From NCBI GenBank assembly GCA_036362985.1, contig JAYGXS010000008.1:13941366-14005365 (forward strand): DNA of 64,000 nt, written 5' to 3'. Under the pieces are notes generated by a model. It was given only the letters and a program-made list of their open reading frames with translations. It was not told the DNA's origin and ran no database searches. Position numbers and translations under genes: made by a program. Positions 20,069 to 32,646 of the stretch are shown piece by piece. The stretch's first letter is position 1. Each line of letters begins with the position of its first letter. This DNA is from Ligula intestinalis. Taxonomy: Eukaryota > Platyhelminthes > Cestoda > Diphyllobothriidea > Diphyllobothriidae.

Positions 20069-22832
20069 GTGACTGTCACAACCGGATTACACCGTAAAAA
20101 GAAACTAAAGTGCATGTACACCAACGCACAAAGCCTGCTCTCCAAATTAGAAGAGCTTAAGGTTACTATTTGCCAAATGGAACCAGACGTCGTCTGCATA
20201 ACAGAAACATGGTTGACCACGAAGGTAGGCGACCAAGAAATTGCTCTCCCCGGGTTTCAAGTTTTCCGAAAAGATAGAGCCGGGCGTCAAGGTGGGGGTG
20301 TGCTAATCTATGTTAGACACGGCCTGCTCGTGTCCGACAAATCCGAAAAGCTTTCAGGCAATATGGCTAACCGTTAGAACACCGGGGTCACAGACCCTTG
20401 AAATCATGACGGTCTACCGTCCACCATCAAGCAATCAACAGTCAGACACTAGTCTGATAGAAGAAGTCGAAAAAATTGCTAAGAGATCCGATGTCATGGT
20501 CATGGGAGACTTTAACGCCCCTCATATCGAGTGGAATGTGAGTTCTACGCCCGGCTCAGAAGTAAATTTCGATCGCCGACTCCTGCGCACAGTACAGGCA
20601 TCTTTCCTAACGCGACACTTCCTATATCCGACCAGACTACGCGAAGGGCAACAAGCTAATTGCTTAGACCTAGTAATTACCAAAGCACCTGATAGCGTGG
20701 ACATTGTAAACTGTTTACCACCTCTCGGAAAAAGTGATCACGTAGTGCTACATTGGGAATATTCACTCTTCTCTGTGCCCGATTGTAGTGTGGTAACTAG
20801 ACGCAACATCTGGACAAGAGACTTTACACAAATGAAAACCACAGTGAGCGAGATAGCCTGGAACGAACTATTCACCGGGTGCGTTCTCGATGATTGGTCG
20901 GCATTAAAATCCGTATTACACGGACTTATTACCGATTTTGGTCCTATCACGGTAAAAAAAGTAACAAATAGGCCTCGATGGCTACCGCCGACGCTAAAGA
21001 GGGAAGTGAACCGCAAAGGAAGGATGTTCAAAATCTATCGCAGAGAGAGGACCCCCGAATCGTACAATAGGTATAAGGCGCAGAGAAACAAGGTTAAGAG
21101 CCTGATACGAATTAGCCGCCAAAACTTCGAGAGTAATCTAATAAACCGTGCAGTAGGAAACCCAAAGCTTTTCTACAGCTATGTTAGGCAATGAACTCGA
21201 AATAGAGACCCTATTCCTCTGCTAAAACAGACGACGGTGTAGAAATTTGCGAGATTAACGAAAAGGCGGAACATCTTTCCTGCTTCTTCCAGTCGGGCTT
21301 TACGAGAGAGTCTGAGTTCACCGCTATTAACTGCAGTCTGGGTGTGATCCAGACCATCGACTCGGTTGCACTCACGGAAGCTACCATTTTGCGAGAACTC
21401 AAAGAAACGAAGTCGTCAGGTCCGGATGAGATACCTGCAAAGCTATTAAAAGAGCTAGCCATAGAGTTGGCGGTACCCCTGTACCTAATCTTCCGAGCTT
21501 CTCTTAATACTGGACAAGTGCCACCCGATTGGAAGGCAGCGTGGATCTCACCCATCCACAAAAGTGGGAGTCGGGCGACCGTTAATAACTATAGACCGGT
21601 CAGCCTCACCTCAATATCCTGCAAGCTTATGGAACGCATAGTCAAACGCGAGCTGATGCGCTTTTTGGAGCAACATCAACTTCTTTCTGATAAGCAGCAC
21701 GGATTCCGCAGGGGAAGTTCCTGCTTGACCAATCTGCTCTATTGTCTAGAACAATGGACCCGAGCGATCGATGAAAGGAATACGGTGCCTCATCAACGTC
21801 TCTTATACAAGCTCAGCCGCATAGGGGTAAAGGGAAACCTTTTGCAGTGGAAAGCCAACTTCTTGACTGGTCGTACACAGACCTTATGTATTGGCGAACA
21901 GCGGTCGGCGGAGGTAGCAGTTGAGAGCGGGGTTCCACAGGGATCTGTTCTTGGCCCTATTCTCATCCTTATATATATTGATGACTGCATACGCGGACTA
22001 GACTGCGAAATCGCAATATTTGCTGATGACATAAAACTTTGGAAGGTCATACGCAACCAAGACGACGAATTAAACCTCCAGGCAAATTTGCATAGACTGG
22101 AGCAATGGTCGACCCTTTGGCTCATGCCATTCAATGTGGCCAAATGCACCCTAATGCGCTTTGGTAGAACCAGCACTCCGCCTCGGAGGGTGTATTACCT
22201 GAATCACACGCCGCTACCAGAGGTAGAGGCTCAGAAAGACCTGGGGGTGTGGTTCACGCCTTTACTGAAGCCATCACTCCACATCCTGAAAGTGGCTAAA
22301 TCCGCAATGTCGAGCTTGTATCTAATCAAGCGCGCCTTAAATAAGTTTGACAAAGTTGTATTTGGCAAGGTATTCGGCACGTTCGCGCGACCTCAACTGG
22401 AATTTGCCATCCAAGCATGGAAACCTTGGACAGCCAAAGACAAAAAACCTTGAAAGGGTACAAAGACGCGCAACAAAATTAGTACGAGGCCAACGGAACC
22501 TCCCTTATGAGACCCGATTAGTAAATCTTGACTTGTTTCCTCTGGATTACAGGCAGCTACGTGGGGATCTAATCCAGGCATTTCGCATATTTCATGGTCA
22601 GGATTTCTGCCTCCAAACAAATGACTACTTTGAGCGGGCCACCACCTCTAAGCTGCGAGGACACCCCCTCAAATTACGTGTGACTGGGGCAAGACTTGAC
22701 CCAAGAAAATTCTTTTTCTCTAAGAGGGTAATCCAGGCATGGAATGCCCTTCCTGCGGATATTGTCATGTCCCCTTTCGTGGATGTTTTTAAGGCAAACC
22801 TAAACCGATTTAATGAGTATCGTCGCGATTAA
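20069..22832 (+). pseudogene. CR1-like LINE ORF2: endonuclease and reverse transcriptase, internally deleted
   Basis: The endonuclease runs through YTNAQSLLSKLEELK and VVCITETWL, then after a frameshift near 20350-20370 through VMGDFNAPHIEW and LGKSDHVVLHW. The reverse transcriptase has KSSGPDEIPAKLLK, NNYRPVSLTSISCKLMERI, QHGFRRGSSCLTNL, GVPQGSVLGPIL and IFADDIKLW. Between DERNT and VPHQRLLYKL (about 21785) the segment that normally carries motif A with its catalytic Asp is missing. A TGA at 21192-21194 and a frameshift near 22440 add damage. The C-terminus (LERVQRRATKLVRG, WNALPADIVMSP) is typical of the CR1 group. It cannot encode an active enzyme. Confidence 0.85.
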
Positions 22833-23592
22833 GTACTTCAAATCCAATCACTGAAGTGTTCTGTATCCAAAAATAGAAGCGCTGTAAATCCAAACACTGA
22901 AATTCTTTAAATATTTATTATTAGTAATTTTTAAGTAGTATTATTATTAGTATTAAACCAAATTCGTTAAGACATTGCCTAGCTCCGACGTCTCTGCTCA
23001 CTATGTGAACTGCGCTGATCGCATCTGAGGTCGCATCTACCGCACCTATGGTCCTAGGCTACACGGCCCTGCCACACCCTTTTTCGTATCGACTGACTGC
23101 TGACGACGTAGCGGGTTCCTCGGCTCTTGGCACAGCAAAGGCTTATCATGGTCGCATCTCCAGTTCTTCAGGACGTTCTCGTGACTCCGAGGTCTCCTCC
23201 TCGTATGGTCCTTCGGATGTAGATATTACTCGTCATGGACGCCATGGCTGCCGTCAACATTCACAGAAGCATCATGCCCCTATCATTCACATACTTCCCC
23301 CACGAGCGACAGTTTTTCTCCTAAAAACCACAAATGACATTCCATTTTGAAATATGAGCCAGCCTTAGTAGTTTTTTCACTGTCTGCTCTTCTTCCTCAG
23401 TTACACTGATGGCTCGTGTAAACTGAGTGTCAGTGTATTACTTGAAGCAAGCGAGTAGTCGTCTGAAATTGTGTCAACGGCTTCTTTGGAATGTTCGGCT
23501 ATGCCGAAGCATTTCTTAAATCCTATGTACCAAGAGGGAGTTCAAAGGCGTTTGCCTATATTACCTTTAATAAATTTGACTTGACTTGACTT
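22833..23592 (+). mobile_element. 3' UTR and tail of the CR1-like LINE
   Basis: AT-rich sequence follows the ORF2 end. The stretch closes with AATAAATTTGACTTGACTTGACTTA (23568-23592), a short TTGAC repeat tail of the kind that ends CR1 elements. A small hairpin TTCGGCTATGCCGAA lies at about 23492. I take 18880-23592 as one copy of roughly 4.7 kb, although the middle of the UTR could hold other inserted sequence. Confidence 0.6.
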
Positions 23593-25800
23593 ACAAATGT
23601 CCGCAAATCATCAATGGGGTCCCATTCGTACGTTTCCAAGCCGAATCGTGTAGCGGATGATGTCAGTGGACGTGGATTAGAAGAAAAACTCTGAGGCATT
23701 AACACTCAATCTTACTGACACAGAGGATGACGAACATCTCTGTGGGTCTTGGATACGACACTCCCCGAACACAGTCGGAGAATACAGCCATGGGAGCTGC
23801 TACTTTGGGTAGCACATGATCACAAGAGCACACAGCCTCAGTGTTGAGGTGCAGTATTTTTCGACCTTGTAGTCAATTTTATGAGTCACGAGTCATGTAA
23901 ATAGACTATGCTTCCGATTGGTACAAGGCGATAACCCAGGGGGTTGTGAATTAATTTGGGCAAGGAAAGAAAAGGTGATAGTTGCGATGGCACAGAAGCT
24001 TCCACATGATTTCAATTTTCGAACAGACGTTAAAAATTATCAACCGTAAACACTTGGCTATAAGGTACGCGAAGTGGAACCTCTGGGGTCCCAAAACCGT
24101 ATAATATGCGAAGTTTACGCAAGAACCATGCGAAAGAATAGAGAAACACACCCGGACTTCAAAGACGATCAGAGATTCTAATCAGTTGTAATAGCTATTG
24201 TTAGGCATTTCATCTAAACGGTCCAAAAACATGTCTACAAATGTTCAATAATGAATCTATTAAATTATGCGGAACCCCCTGACTTTATATGAAAGAAGAA
24301 AGGGCTTGTTCTGAAAAATCAAGTTTTACTTGCCAATTTGGGAGCTAGTGGCACCAACCCATCATCAGACAAAAAAGCAAATAATTGAGAATGCCACATT
24401 GTATCGTTTTGTGCGGCATGAGGGACAATCCACTGACATGTCAAGTAATGTTCGTGAGTGGCATGGGCGTCACAATTCTAGTTTCCTGTGCTGGGTTGCG
24501 TGGAGAAAGGCTCAATTGGACTCCGCTAGCTGGTTTGGTGGTCTTTAATGCGATATTACGTCATGCGACTCTAGAACGTGAACGTAGGTCCTCAAAGTGG
24601 GCGTCCAATTCAACCTGGCGTTTAATACTACCAGCAGTAGTGTATAAAGCCTCGTGATATGTAATGGTGAACCACAACTTCAAGTAAGTCGATCGAGATC
24701 ATATATCAACTTTCTCTGTTCTCATTCCTGACAGGCTATTGCCTGCGAGAGATTCATCCTGTAAGATTATGTTTCGTAACGCTACTAGTAAACGGTACTT
24801 CCGCCATTAACACTTATATGCACATCCGTTCTGCCATCATCAAGGATGATTTCGACGGCGTGCCCCACATCAAACTGGACACGGGGACAGTGCCATTCGA
24901 GTTAATTACTTTAAAACGAGGACAAACTTGCACTGCCTCTAACGCACCTACATATGAGCCAAGTGGCAAGACAGAATCCGGAAGACTGGCAATGGCATTG
25001 TGTGCAGTGTTTAACAAAATATCTATGCTTGCCATACACACACACGATAGTTTGACAGTCGCTCTCGACGATGTCTGCCGCGAGGTTCGGCAAGCTGAAG
25101 GCAGACCCGGAGACTGTTGCTGGGTTATAGTGAAAGTAGAATCGCAGGATCTACCCTACCAATACTAAATCTGCATCCGATTTCAAGAAGAGAGTCGAGA
25201 GGACCGGAGATGGGGTTAAGGGCAGGTGGCTGGCGCAGCTAACAATCCAATCTGCGTACCAAGAGCACACCTTGCTAGGTGGGCTTCCGCATAGGTGGGA
25301 ACCCAAAAGGCCGCATCTTAAAGGAGCCATTGCAGTCTGACTACCAGCCCAGAGGAAGTCACACCAAACACACTGGGCTGACTTCGGTGTCCAGCTTATC
25401 ACGTCAACCATCAAAGCCACAGTTTTTAGCACACCGCGATAATTTCAAGCACATCAGATTGCTTATAGTGAGAAAAGAAATGCGCTGAGGGTCCCCCACC
25501 GCCAGCAACAAGACACCGCCTTGCCGATCGGACGCCTGAGGTGGCATTGACGCATTGGCTGACGGTACCGGGGAACCCGTGTCACAACGCAAAATTGCCC
25601 CCTTGACACACACCAGAATTCACATTGTCAGGGATTAGAGGGAACTGGCGTCCCCTAACTCCCAGTCCACCCATCAACCACTTCATGCACAACACACACT
25701 GGGCTAATACAAGCGAACATGCGAGTCCCACTGGGCTGATGGCGTGTCCGGTAAATGCGGCAGTTGGAGGTGAACATTGTAGAGCAGGCTGTGCAAGATA
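23593..25800. other. No recognisable gene
   Basis: Nothing matches known proteins. One open frame at 24818-25168 is listed separately. Between 25360 and 25740 the block CACTGGGCTGA recurs three times with related neighbours, which hints at a degenerate repeat. Confidence 0.4.
24818..25168 (+). CDS. Unrecognised open frame, 116 codons, doubtful
   Basis: I do not recognise this frame. It encodes a mixed, non-repetitive sequence (DDFDGVPHIKLDTGTVPFEL, CCWVIVKVES) with no signal peptide or membrane segment. There is no sign of splice sites that would tie it to neighbours. It could be a chance frame or a decayed repeat. It is listed only because its composition is not low-complexity. Confidence 0.15.
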   Translation: MHIRSAIIKDDFDGVPHIKLDTGTVPFELITLKRGQTCTASNAPTYEPSGKTESGRLAMALCAVFNKISMLAIHTHDSLTVALDDVCREVRQAEGRPGDCCWVIVKVESQDLPYQY

Positions 25801-25805
25801 TTAAA

Positions 25806-25880
25806 AAGGAACGAAGACGAAGAAAAAGAAGAAGAAGAAGAAGAAGAAGAAGAAGAAGAAGAAGAAGCAGAAGAAGGATA
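25806..25880 (+). repeat. GAA-rich microsatellite
   Basis: An almost uninterrupted (GAA)n purine tract of about 75 bases. Long GAA/TTC tracts can form triplex DNA. Confidence 0.9.
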
Positions 25881-26339
25881 AAATGAAGAGAAAGGTAGAG
25901 AAAGGTTCAGTATTGAATTACCATTTTCTGCCTATTAAGATAACTAAACAAATACCTGCCGCATATCGAGTTACTTGTCACGTCCTTACTGAAAAAAACT
26001 ACTACAAACATCTTTCTCTTATTGCAGGAGTGTCTCAGTCCTATTTTCCCAATGAGCCTATAAATTCAATCCTCACAAAGAAAAACTTTAGTTCAAGCAT
26101 ATAAATTCAGACGCAGGATTTCGCTTACGATCACGTGGTGTTCTTTGGTGACCGCAGTTCATGCCAACAACCGGAAGCGTGACCTGCGAAGAGGCCGTCA
26201 TTAGACACAGTGCTCCGTGGCCCATCGACTAGTCGCTTGACCCGAAGGTCACCACGGAGAACGTTAACCCGAAGAGCAACTGGCACGTTTACCGTCATTT
26301 AGCGCTGACAATGGTTGCTGGAGAGAACTCGCTACGCCA

Positions 26340-26825
26340 AATCAGCACGGAACTCCTATCATCTTCCTTCTCCTCCTCTTCCTGCTCATTATTTACCTTC
26401 TTATTCTGCTTCAGCATACTCCAACTCTTATTCCTTTCCCTATTCTTCTTCCCATTGGTCATCATCAGCATAATCAGCCTAGTTCCGTTCTTCCTCTTCA
26501 TCCTTATCTTTTCTTTCTTCTTCTTCCCATTCTTCGTACTCATCGTCTTAGTCTTTGGCCTCCTCTTCGTCCTCTCAGCCTCGAAAGCTTTCTGTTTCTC
26601 TCCCACTTCTTCTTTGACTTCCTCCTCCTCCAGTTCCAGCTCATCTTCATCATCATCATCTTCTTCGTCCTCGTCTTCTTCTCTTTCTCCCGCTTCTTCT
26701 TCGCTTTCACCTTCCTCCTCTTCTTCGTTAACTCATTTCTCCCACCCTTCCTCGTCTTCTCCTCCCTCCTCTCTACTGTCCTATTCTTCTGCTTTTTCCT
26801 ATGCCTTTTCCTATTCTCAGAGTGA
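26340..26825 (+). repeat. Long polypyrimidine low-complexity tract
   Basis: About 480 bases, strongly enriched in C and T, with TTC, CTT and ATC trinucleotide runs (densest at 26590-26800). The open frame across it is low-complexity Ser/Phe/Leu and is not a credible gene. It is complementary in composition to the GAA tract about 460 bases to its left. Confidence 0.75.
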
Positions 26826-26869
26826 AAACGCAGATAGAATCAGTGGAGAGATAGTAACCGATGACTAAA

Positions 26870-28250
26870 ACAGGGGTTTCAATGATAATCTGTTGTTGTG
26901 TGCCAAAACGGCTTCACGGCGATACTCATGATCCCCTGGAGACTTTCGGAGATAACTGCAGCTATTCAATCTGCGAATGCATTACGCATTCCAACAATTT
27001 TACTCGCAATTGGTATAACTCCTTTCATGAAAATTCGACAGTTACCTTTGAACTGATGAAAGGCACAAACAGAGAAGCACCGGCCCCTCTGTAGTTGCCC
27101 ACTCTCACTGTCTCCAGAGCCACGGTTTAACCAACTTTACTTCCGTTCGCCTAACAAGCCTGACAAACAGCACGTACAAGACAGCGTCAGCTTTCTGTAA
27201 GCGATATTTTTCTCTCCATCAACTGGCCACAGCTGGACGACGATTAGACGCATACACTTTGACTGACATCATGCCTGCTGCTGAATTCAACTGCGTGCTG
27301 GGCTGACTGTCATGATAATCTACCTGTTCTCATTGGTCCTATATGCTTTCGAAGCTTTCAATTTATCGGTCCTCGCCCTTCACCAGGTATAAAGCATTCT
27401 GAATAAAATCACTACTCATGGCACACAACAGTTCATTGCACCAACGAAAAAGAACTAACTCTGACAAGCATGGCTCAGCCTTTCGTCGCCAAATCCCTAC
27501 ATGAATTCCTCTTGAATGGACACCGGAGTTACGAAGAAGATTTTTCATATTGCTACACATCCCCCTGGCCTTAGATATATTTACTTTTAATGCCAACGGA
27601 ATATTTCCCAAGAATGCAAACGCATCTACACCGGTAAAATATTCGGAAGTTTGGACGTTGCCTATTGTCAACACATAATAACAATTATAATTCACTGATA
27701 TTTCAATTTAACTCAGCAATTATCACAATGCATTGTTTGCGAAAGTCCTTGCCTCTTCCAACATTGAAATGTTGCCGTTTCTAGCTGGTGTGCTCAAGCC
27801 AGAAGACCCTACCGGCTTCTGATCCAACTTGGTCAGTTGTACCATCAGCCCTTCAGTCAGTTTTGGCATGGTCCACTTCTCACACAAAAAACGCGCGTTC
27901 GCCAACTTCCCTACCCCTTTACAGAATACACCATTCCTCCCATTTGGTGCCCAACTTCTTCCCTTTTCACGCGGAACGTTGTCTGACGATCGCAGCGGCA
28001 ATGATCCTCGTTCTTAACGTAAGCCCCTGCGACACATTCTCCAACCTCTGTATGCATCGGCCTAAAACACACGGATTGCATTGATTGCTTCGTGATCGAT
28101 GACCACTGAAGATAAAGGGTTATTTGGGAAATTTGGACCTTTATTTTGTAAATTTTCGATGCATGATCCCCTTGTCGTCTTCAGACGCCAGAAGGTGTGT
28201 AACAAACAAATAACATTTTTAAACGTTCAGAAAAATCAATATTCATCTGA
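26870..28250. other. No recognisable gene
   Basis: Short frames only. None carries a known motif or a counterpart in the window. Confidence 0.4.
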
Positions 28251-28259
28251 CGTATATGC

Positions 28260-28690
28260 TGATTGGCAAGATTGTCAGTCTTGGCTAGAGGGTGTTACGG
28301 GCCTTTCGTCATTCGGCTGTAGTTGGTGGCGCGCGTTGATTTTGGCTCTGAGATAACCATAGCTGGCGTCCAAGTCTATATGCCTACTAATGCACGCCTC
28401 GTCTGAGTGCATTGCCTCCAGAAATTCACGGCCTTTTCAAGTTGGATAAGTGCCAACAATCCGTGTGTTCTCCCATGCGAATTTTTGGCCGGTTTCCAGT
28501 GTGTGCATGGCCACCTGGGATAAATGGTCTCGTCGTCTGACCGCTGATTGATATTGGTGCATGGGGATTGAGGCGCATTTCCCTGTTTGGCCACAATAAA
28601 CTGCCTCACTCACTGGCACGCGGGTTCTTGTATACAACTCCTTCTCTTTCAAGATAGCCAACCCTGTCCTCAGGGTGTACAAGCTGTGAT
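28260..28690 (-). mobile_element. Penelope-like element fragment: GIY-YIG C-terminal domain
   Basis: Minus-strand translation gives VYCGQTGKCASIPMHQYQSA, then RRRDHLSQVAMHTLETGQKF, then KGREFLEAMHSDEACISRHI and ending LDASYGYLRAKI. This follows the order of the GIY-YIG domain and C-terminus of PLEs (YxGQTGK, HxxAVRRxD, EAxxSDxxxxxRHIDL). A TAG at about 28433-28431 interrupts it. No reverse transcriptase part is adjacent, so it is a 3' fragment. Confidence 0.75.
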
Positions 28691-29019
28691 CGTAAGATGG
28701 TTGCGGGTTGGTGTGCCATTTGTGTTTGCTCTTTTCTCAGTTGTCTTTAGACAAGCATTGCTGAATTTTTGTGGGGAGATGTAGCCGACAATTAAGTCAG
28801 GTGCGCCTGTTAAATTATCGGACCTACATTTAGCGCAGGGATATTTTCCATGAATTTGGGTTGCCTTAATTGTTAGTCGTCTTTACCTGTGGGCATTGGC
28901 AGCCTAAAATGGAGAATCGTGAATTTGACTTTCATCGATCCTGGGACGAAACATGTTCACCCTGTTGCCTTCAAAAGCTCAGGTCGGGTAGGTTATGATG
29001 TTGAATTGACAATCAGTAA

Positions 29020-29150
29020 TGACAAACAAGCCGGCCGGGACTCAGTGGTTAGACTGTTGGACTAATAACCAACAGACGGCGGATTATATTTCAACAATTG
29101 GGCGGGGATATGTTTGACTAATGACGGTTGTTAAGCGAGAAATGGCCCTA
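29020..29150 (+). mobile_element. tRNA-derived SINE, decayed
   Basis: A tRNA-like head (GGACTCAGTGGTTAGACTGT as box A) and a tail GACTAATGACGG...GCGAGAAATGGCC that matches the common SINE tail here. Box B is damaged. Confidence 0.5.
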
Positions 29151-29219
29151 GCCGCCTCCCTGTTCTATGCCGATGATGTTATCCTGCCTAGTATATATGT
29201 TAATCGGCAAAACAAGGAG

Positions 29220-29345
29220 CCTGTTACCCACTGCGCTAAAGCCTTGGACTGCTAACGAATAGTTCACGGGTTCGAGCCTTGAGTGGTACACAATCTGGGA
29301 TTAGGCATGCCCAGCTGCTGACGGTCAATAACCATAAAGTGCAGA
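29220..29345 (+). mobile_element. tRNA-derived SINE, decayed
   Basis: Box B CGGGTTCGAGCCTTG (near 29265) and tail GCTGCTGACGGTCAATAACCATAAAG resemble the minus-strand SINE at 4240-4395. It directly abuts the inverted PLE end at 29346. Confidence 0.5.
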
Positions 29346-29460
29346 GGAAGAAGATGCGATCGCTGGAACAAGAGTTTTATTTGCCTGACGTTTCGGATTC
29401 CCTCGGGAATCCTTTATCATAGGTGATGATAAGATAGGCATGGTCATGCAAAGATGAGGT
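29346..29460 (-). mobile_element. Solo family-2 PLE end
   Basis: The minus strand carries the terminal module: hammerhead-like motif, then GCAAATAAAACTCTTGTTCCAGCGATCGCATCTTCTTCC. No PLE coding sequence is attached. It lies between a SINE and the 3' flank of receptor copy D. Confidence 0.6.
29392..29433 (-). ncRNA. PLE-associated hammerhead-like motif 3
   Basis: On the minus strand TGATAAA is followed by a perfect stem (GGATTCC/GGAATCC around CGAG) and CGAAACGTCAGG. The 3' half of the hammerhead core is intact. The 5' box departs from TGANGA at one position. Confidence 0.5.
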
Positions 29461-29509
29461 CCATAAAGTGGTGATTCCTGTCTTCGTTGCCTTACTGGCG
29501 ATTTTCATA

Positions 29510-30014
29510 AGCTGTACCATTCATCAACCGATGCTCTGAGCCTGATTGTAGAAGAAAATACAATTGTAAACCACAATTTATAAGCACACACATTAAGCCG
29601 TAAAATTGAGCAGTATTAAGCCTTTGTATGTACCTCCGTGCTCTGCCTATTGTGTATTAGAACTGGGTTGTTTCTTATTTTTAAAAGTCTTCTTTAACAG
29701 CCGTTTGAGGTAGGCTCGCAGTGAAGGAATGTAGAAGAAAAGTGAGTGCGTGTTACTGTCGTTGGTTGCATTAGGATCAAAAGCCCTCCAACAAGCTCTC
29801 AAGACTATCAAATTGCAGAAATCAACGCAAACAGAATGCCCTGAAACACTAGTAGAATGGTGAACCAAGCGTAGACTTACGCGTACACGAGCCAGAGGAA
29901 GGGTACAGTGATCCGGTAGGGAGCACAGTCGCAATGGTCACCCTGCAGCTTCACTATCAATAATTGAGGAAACGCAAGAAGAAGAGCCCAAGCCATGGCA
30001 AATGGCACATAGCC
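29510..30014 (-). pseudogene. Rhodopsin-like receptor, copy D (remnant)
   Basis: On the minus strand 30014-29880 encodes YVPFAMAWALLLAFPQLLIV and GDHCDCAPYRITVPFLWLVYA, matching helix 4, loop 2 and helix 5 of GPCR A. In another frame about 29735-29660 encodes FFYIPSLRAYLKRLLKKTFK, matching helix 7 and the tail. Loop 3 and helix 6 between them are deleted, and helices 1-3 are absent upstream. The 3' flank GTGTGTGCTTATAAATTGTGG (about 29590-29570) matches that of copies A and C. It is an old, inactive duplicate in inverted orientation. Confidence 0.8.
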
Positions 30015-30149
30015 GGGGCTGTGATCTTTGTGTAGCATAACTCCAGCGTGGTGACAGCACGTACCGACGCTTGAACATCCTTTACCCATCAAACGTCCCT
30101 GAAAGCCTGCCAAGGAGTCTACGAATAGGCAGCAATAAAATTGCGACAC

Positions 30150-32400
30150 TTTCCTTTAGGCAAACATCTCCATGACAAAAATTGTGGCTTCGGCTGCTTA
30201 AAGAACAGCAATTTTATCTGAAATAAGACATATAATTTAAGTCTTGTTTGAAAGAAGATACAGAAACACTTTTTGATGTAATCTGGCCTCTCTTATTGCT
30301 ACACGTCTATTGTAAACAGTTATGGTAGGAAAACAATGGATGCATGAGCAAATGGGAGTGGAAACGGAGGTAATTTTAAGTTCGTTCTTGGATGCAAGAT
30401 TGTGTCCACGTACACCACCACTGGACATAGTACGTAGCCAGAATTGGATAGTTCATGGGTTGCAACCGCCTCCGGTCCTTATGGCCTTGGCAGGTAATGA
30501 AAAGTAACTGGGTTGGACTGATCTTAAAGTATGCACAATAGTCTTCAGATGAAAAACTCTTTCACTCTAACAGGTTTGATTTGATTCACAGAAGTGGACT
30601 AGCACAAAGTCCTAATTACCGTCTAGAGTAACTTAATGATGCAAGTTTTAGATGGTTGCAACATCCTTGGGTTATGAAACACAACATTTTAGTCAGCCGA
30701 TAGCCCTCCGCCCTGCTGGGAGTACGTAAACAAACATAATTATACTCAATTTTGACAATCACACATATTCACGATGGGTTCTCGCCCACCTCCCTTCCCT
30801 ACATCCGACACAGGTTACACAAAACTAGTTCCTGGCTGCAAAACAGGGCTTCTTGGTGACATGCAAACCATCCATGGAAGGGGAGATAATATAGGCTTGT
30901 GAGGTGTTTTGTTAAAATGTCAGTCCCTTCTACCAAAAGTGCCCTCCAAAGAAGCAATTTTCTCCTCTACTTAACATATAATTAAGGTGGAAAACCTGTT
31001 TACACGATCTGCTGAACTTCTATCTTTTAAACATATCGTGTTACCACAGTCGGCGTAACAATTGGGCTCAGGTGTGACAATTATAATTAGTCTACTTCTG
31101 GGAAGGGGGTGTTTTTACGCCCATGTAATGATATTAAACAGCTGTAATTTCTTGACACAACTTAAAAAAAGACATTGAATAAGCACATGCTTTTAACTGC
31201 AAATGACTGTTCTTATTTACTATTCTGCTACTTTTTATTTCATATTGGCGACTCTGAACGTTAATTGCGCTTTCAATTGCATAGACCCGCCAACAATTCC
31301 CACGCGGATTCGTTCTCTTTATTTCAGTGACTGCAATTTTGTCAGCCGTTTCGATGGACGAATTCACACGGGGTTATCTGAGGAGGGCCTTGGTGGTGGG
31401 AAGCCAAGCCAACATCTCAGGCGCCTGAAGAAGCTAGCTGAGGGACAAAAGCTGGTCGGCATCATGTTCAAGCAGTTTTCCTTTAGCGGCTGCCCCCTCC
31501 TCAGAGCACGCTTGCCCTGCACTCAACCTCCCTTTCTCGTCAGTTCAAACGCTGACTCAGACAGCTGACCGGATACTCGAGTATTATCAATCCTCCGCCT
31601 AGGTAAATGTTTTTACTCGAGCCATAACGACACCCAACATCGCAGACGCCCCGATGTCCTCACTCTCGAAGTTTCCCAGCTCCAAGCTGCTCATGTCTAC
31701 ACCGGTGTAGTCATTCGACTATTCGTCGCCCGAGATCTTCCACTCCAAGCTAACCTACAACTGATGGTTTCTGTTGGTATCACCGCAATTAGGGTTCCAA
31801 TGGCCATCGCTCTCACTCTCCATGAAAGTACAAGATGCTTTCGTCGAAAACCTTTTCCGCCGACCAGTAAAGCCGACGAACGTGGTCGATTTATCCTCTC
31901 CCAGTTGCTTTCTTCACATTTATGACAAAATTTCTTGTCATAATTTTCTTATGGACATGGAAGCCGAACTTAGTATAATCCCGCACAATTTGATGGATCG
32001 TAATTCTCCCAGTTCTTTCTTCCGATTTAAATAGCTAATTGTACTCCTATTAAAACTTTTGGTCAACGATTACTAACTCTAGATTTTGGTCTGCGACGTT
32101 CATTTTGTTTGCCACACCACATGTCCCTCTAGACTGTCACGGAAAACAGTTGCGGTAGGGAAGATAGTCTAATTTAATTGGATCGAAAATTCGTTGCACG
32201 CTATCCCCGAACTCATGCGCAATCGACCACTAGACGAATGCGGCAGTGTGAACCTTGAGATGAACGCTGTTATAACAGTTTTCGTATGGACTGTTCAATC
32301 CACTGTTTGACTTTATATACATGCTAAGGATTACTTAAAGGATGCGACTTTAGAAACCACTAGCAATAAATGTTCTATGTTCCAAACGTCTGTGAGCATA
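30150..32400. other. No recognisable gene
   Basis: Frames such as 31203-31568 (plus) carry no recognisable domain. I see no shared repeat. The sequence is moderately AT-rich, ordinary intergenic DNA. Confidence 0.4.
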
Positions 32401-32606
32401 CGACTAAGTGTGAGGGTACGAGTAAAGGTTAGCTCTGGGGTAAGTTGGTGTAAAGTTTATAGTAAGGGTTAGGTTAGAGTGAGGTTGAAGACTAGGGTTG
32501 CGATTACAGTAACGGGCTAGGGTTAAGGCAATAGGAGTGAATATGCGAGTTTTAGGAAGCAGTTTAGAAGAAAAAGATGCCATCACTGGAACAAAAGTTT
32601 TATTTT

Positions 32607-32646
32607 CCTGACGTTTTGTATTCTGTTGAGAATCCTTACTTATAGG
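32607..32646 (-). ncRNA. PLE-associated hammerhead-like motif 4 (degenerate)
   Basis: Left arm of the palindrome. AAAACGTCAGG is present but the stem is weakened (GGATTCTC/AGAATAC) and the GAAA core reads AAAA. Confidence 0.35.

Noticed and set aside
26311..26868. 185-codon Ser/Phe/Leu-rich frame
   Set aside because: It is produced by a C/T-only tract with trinucleotide repeats; no credible protein.
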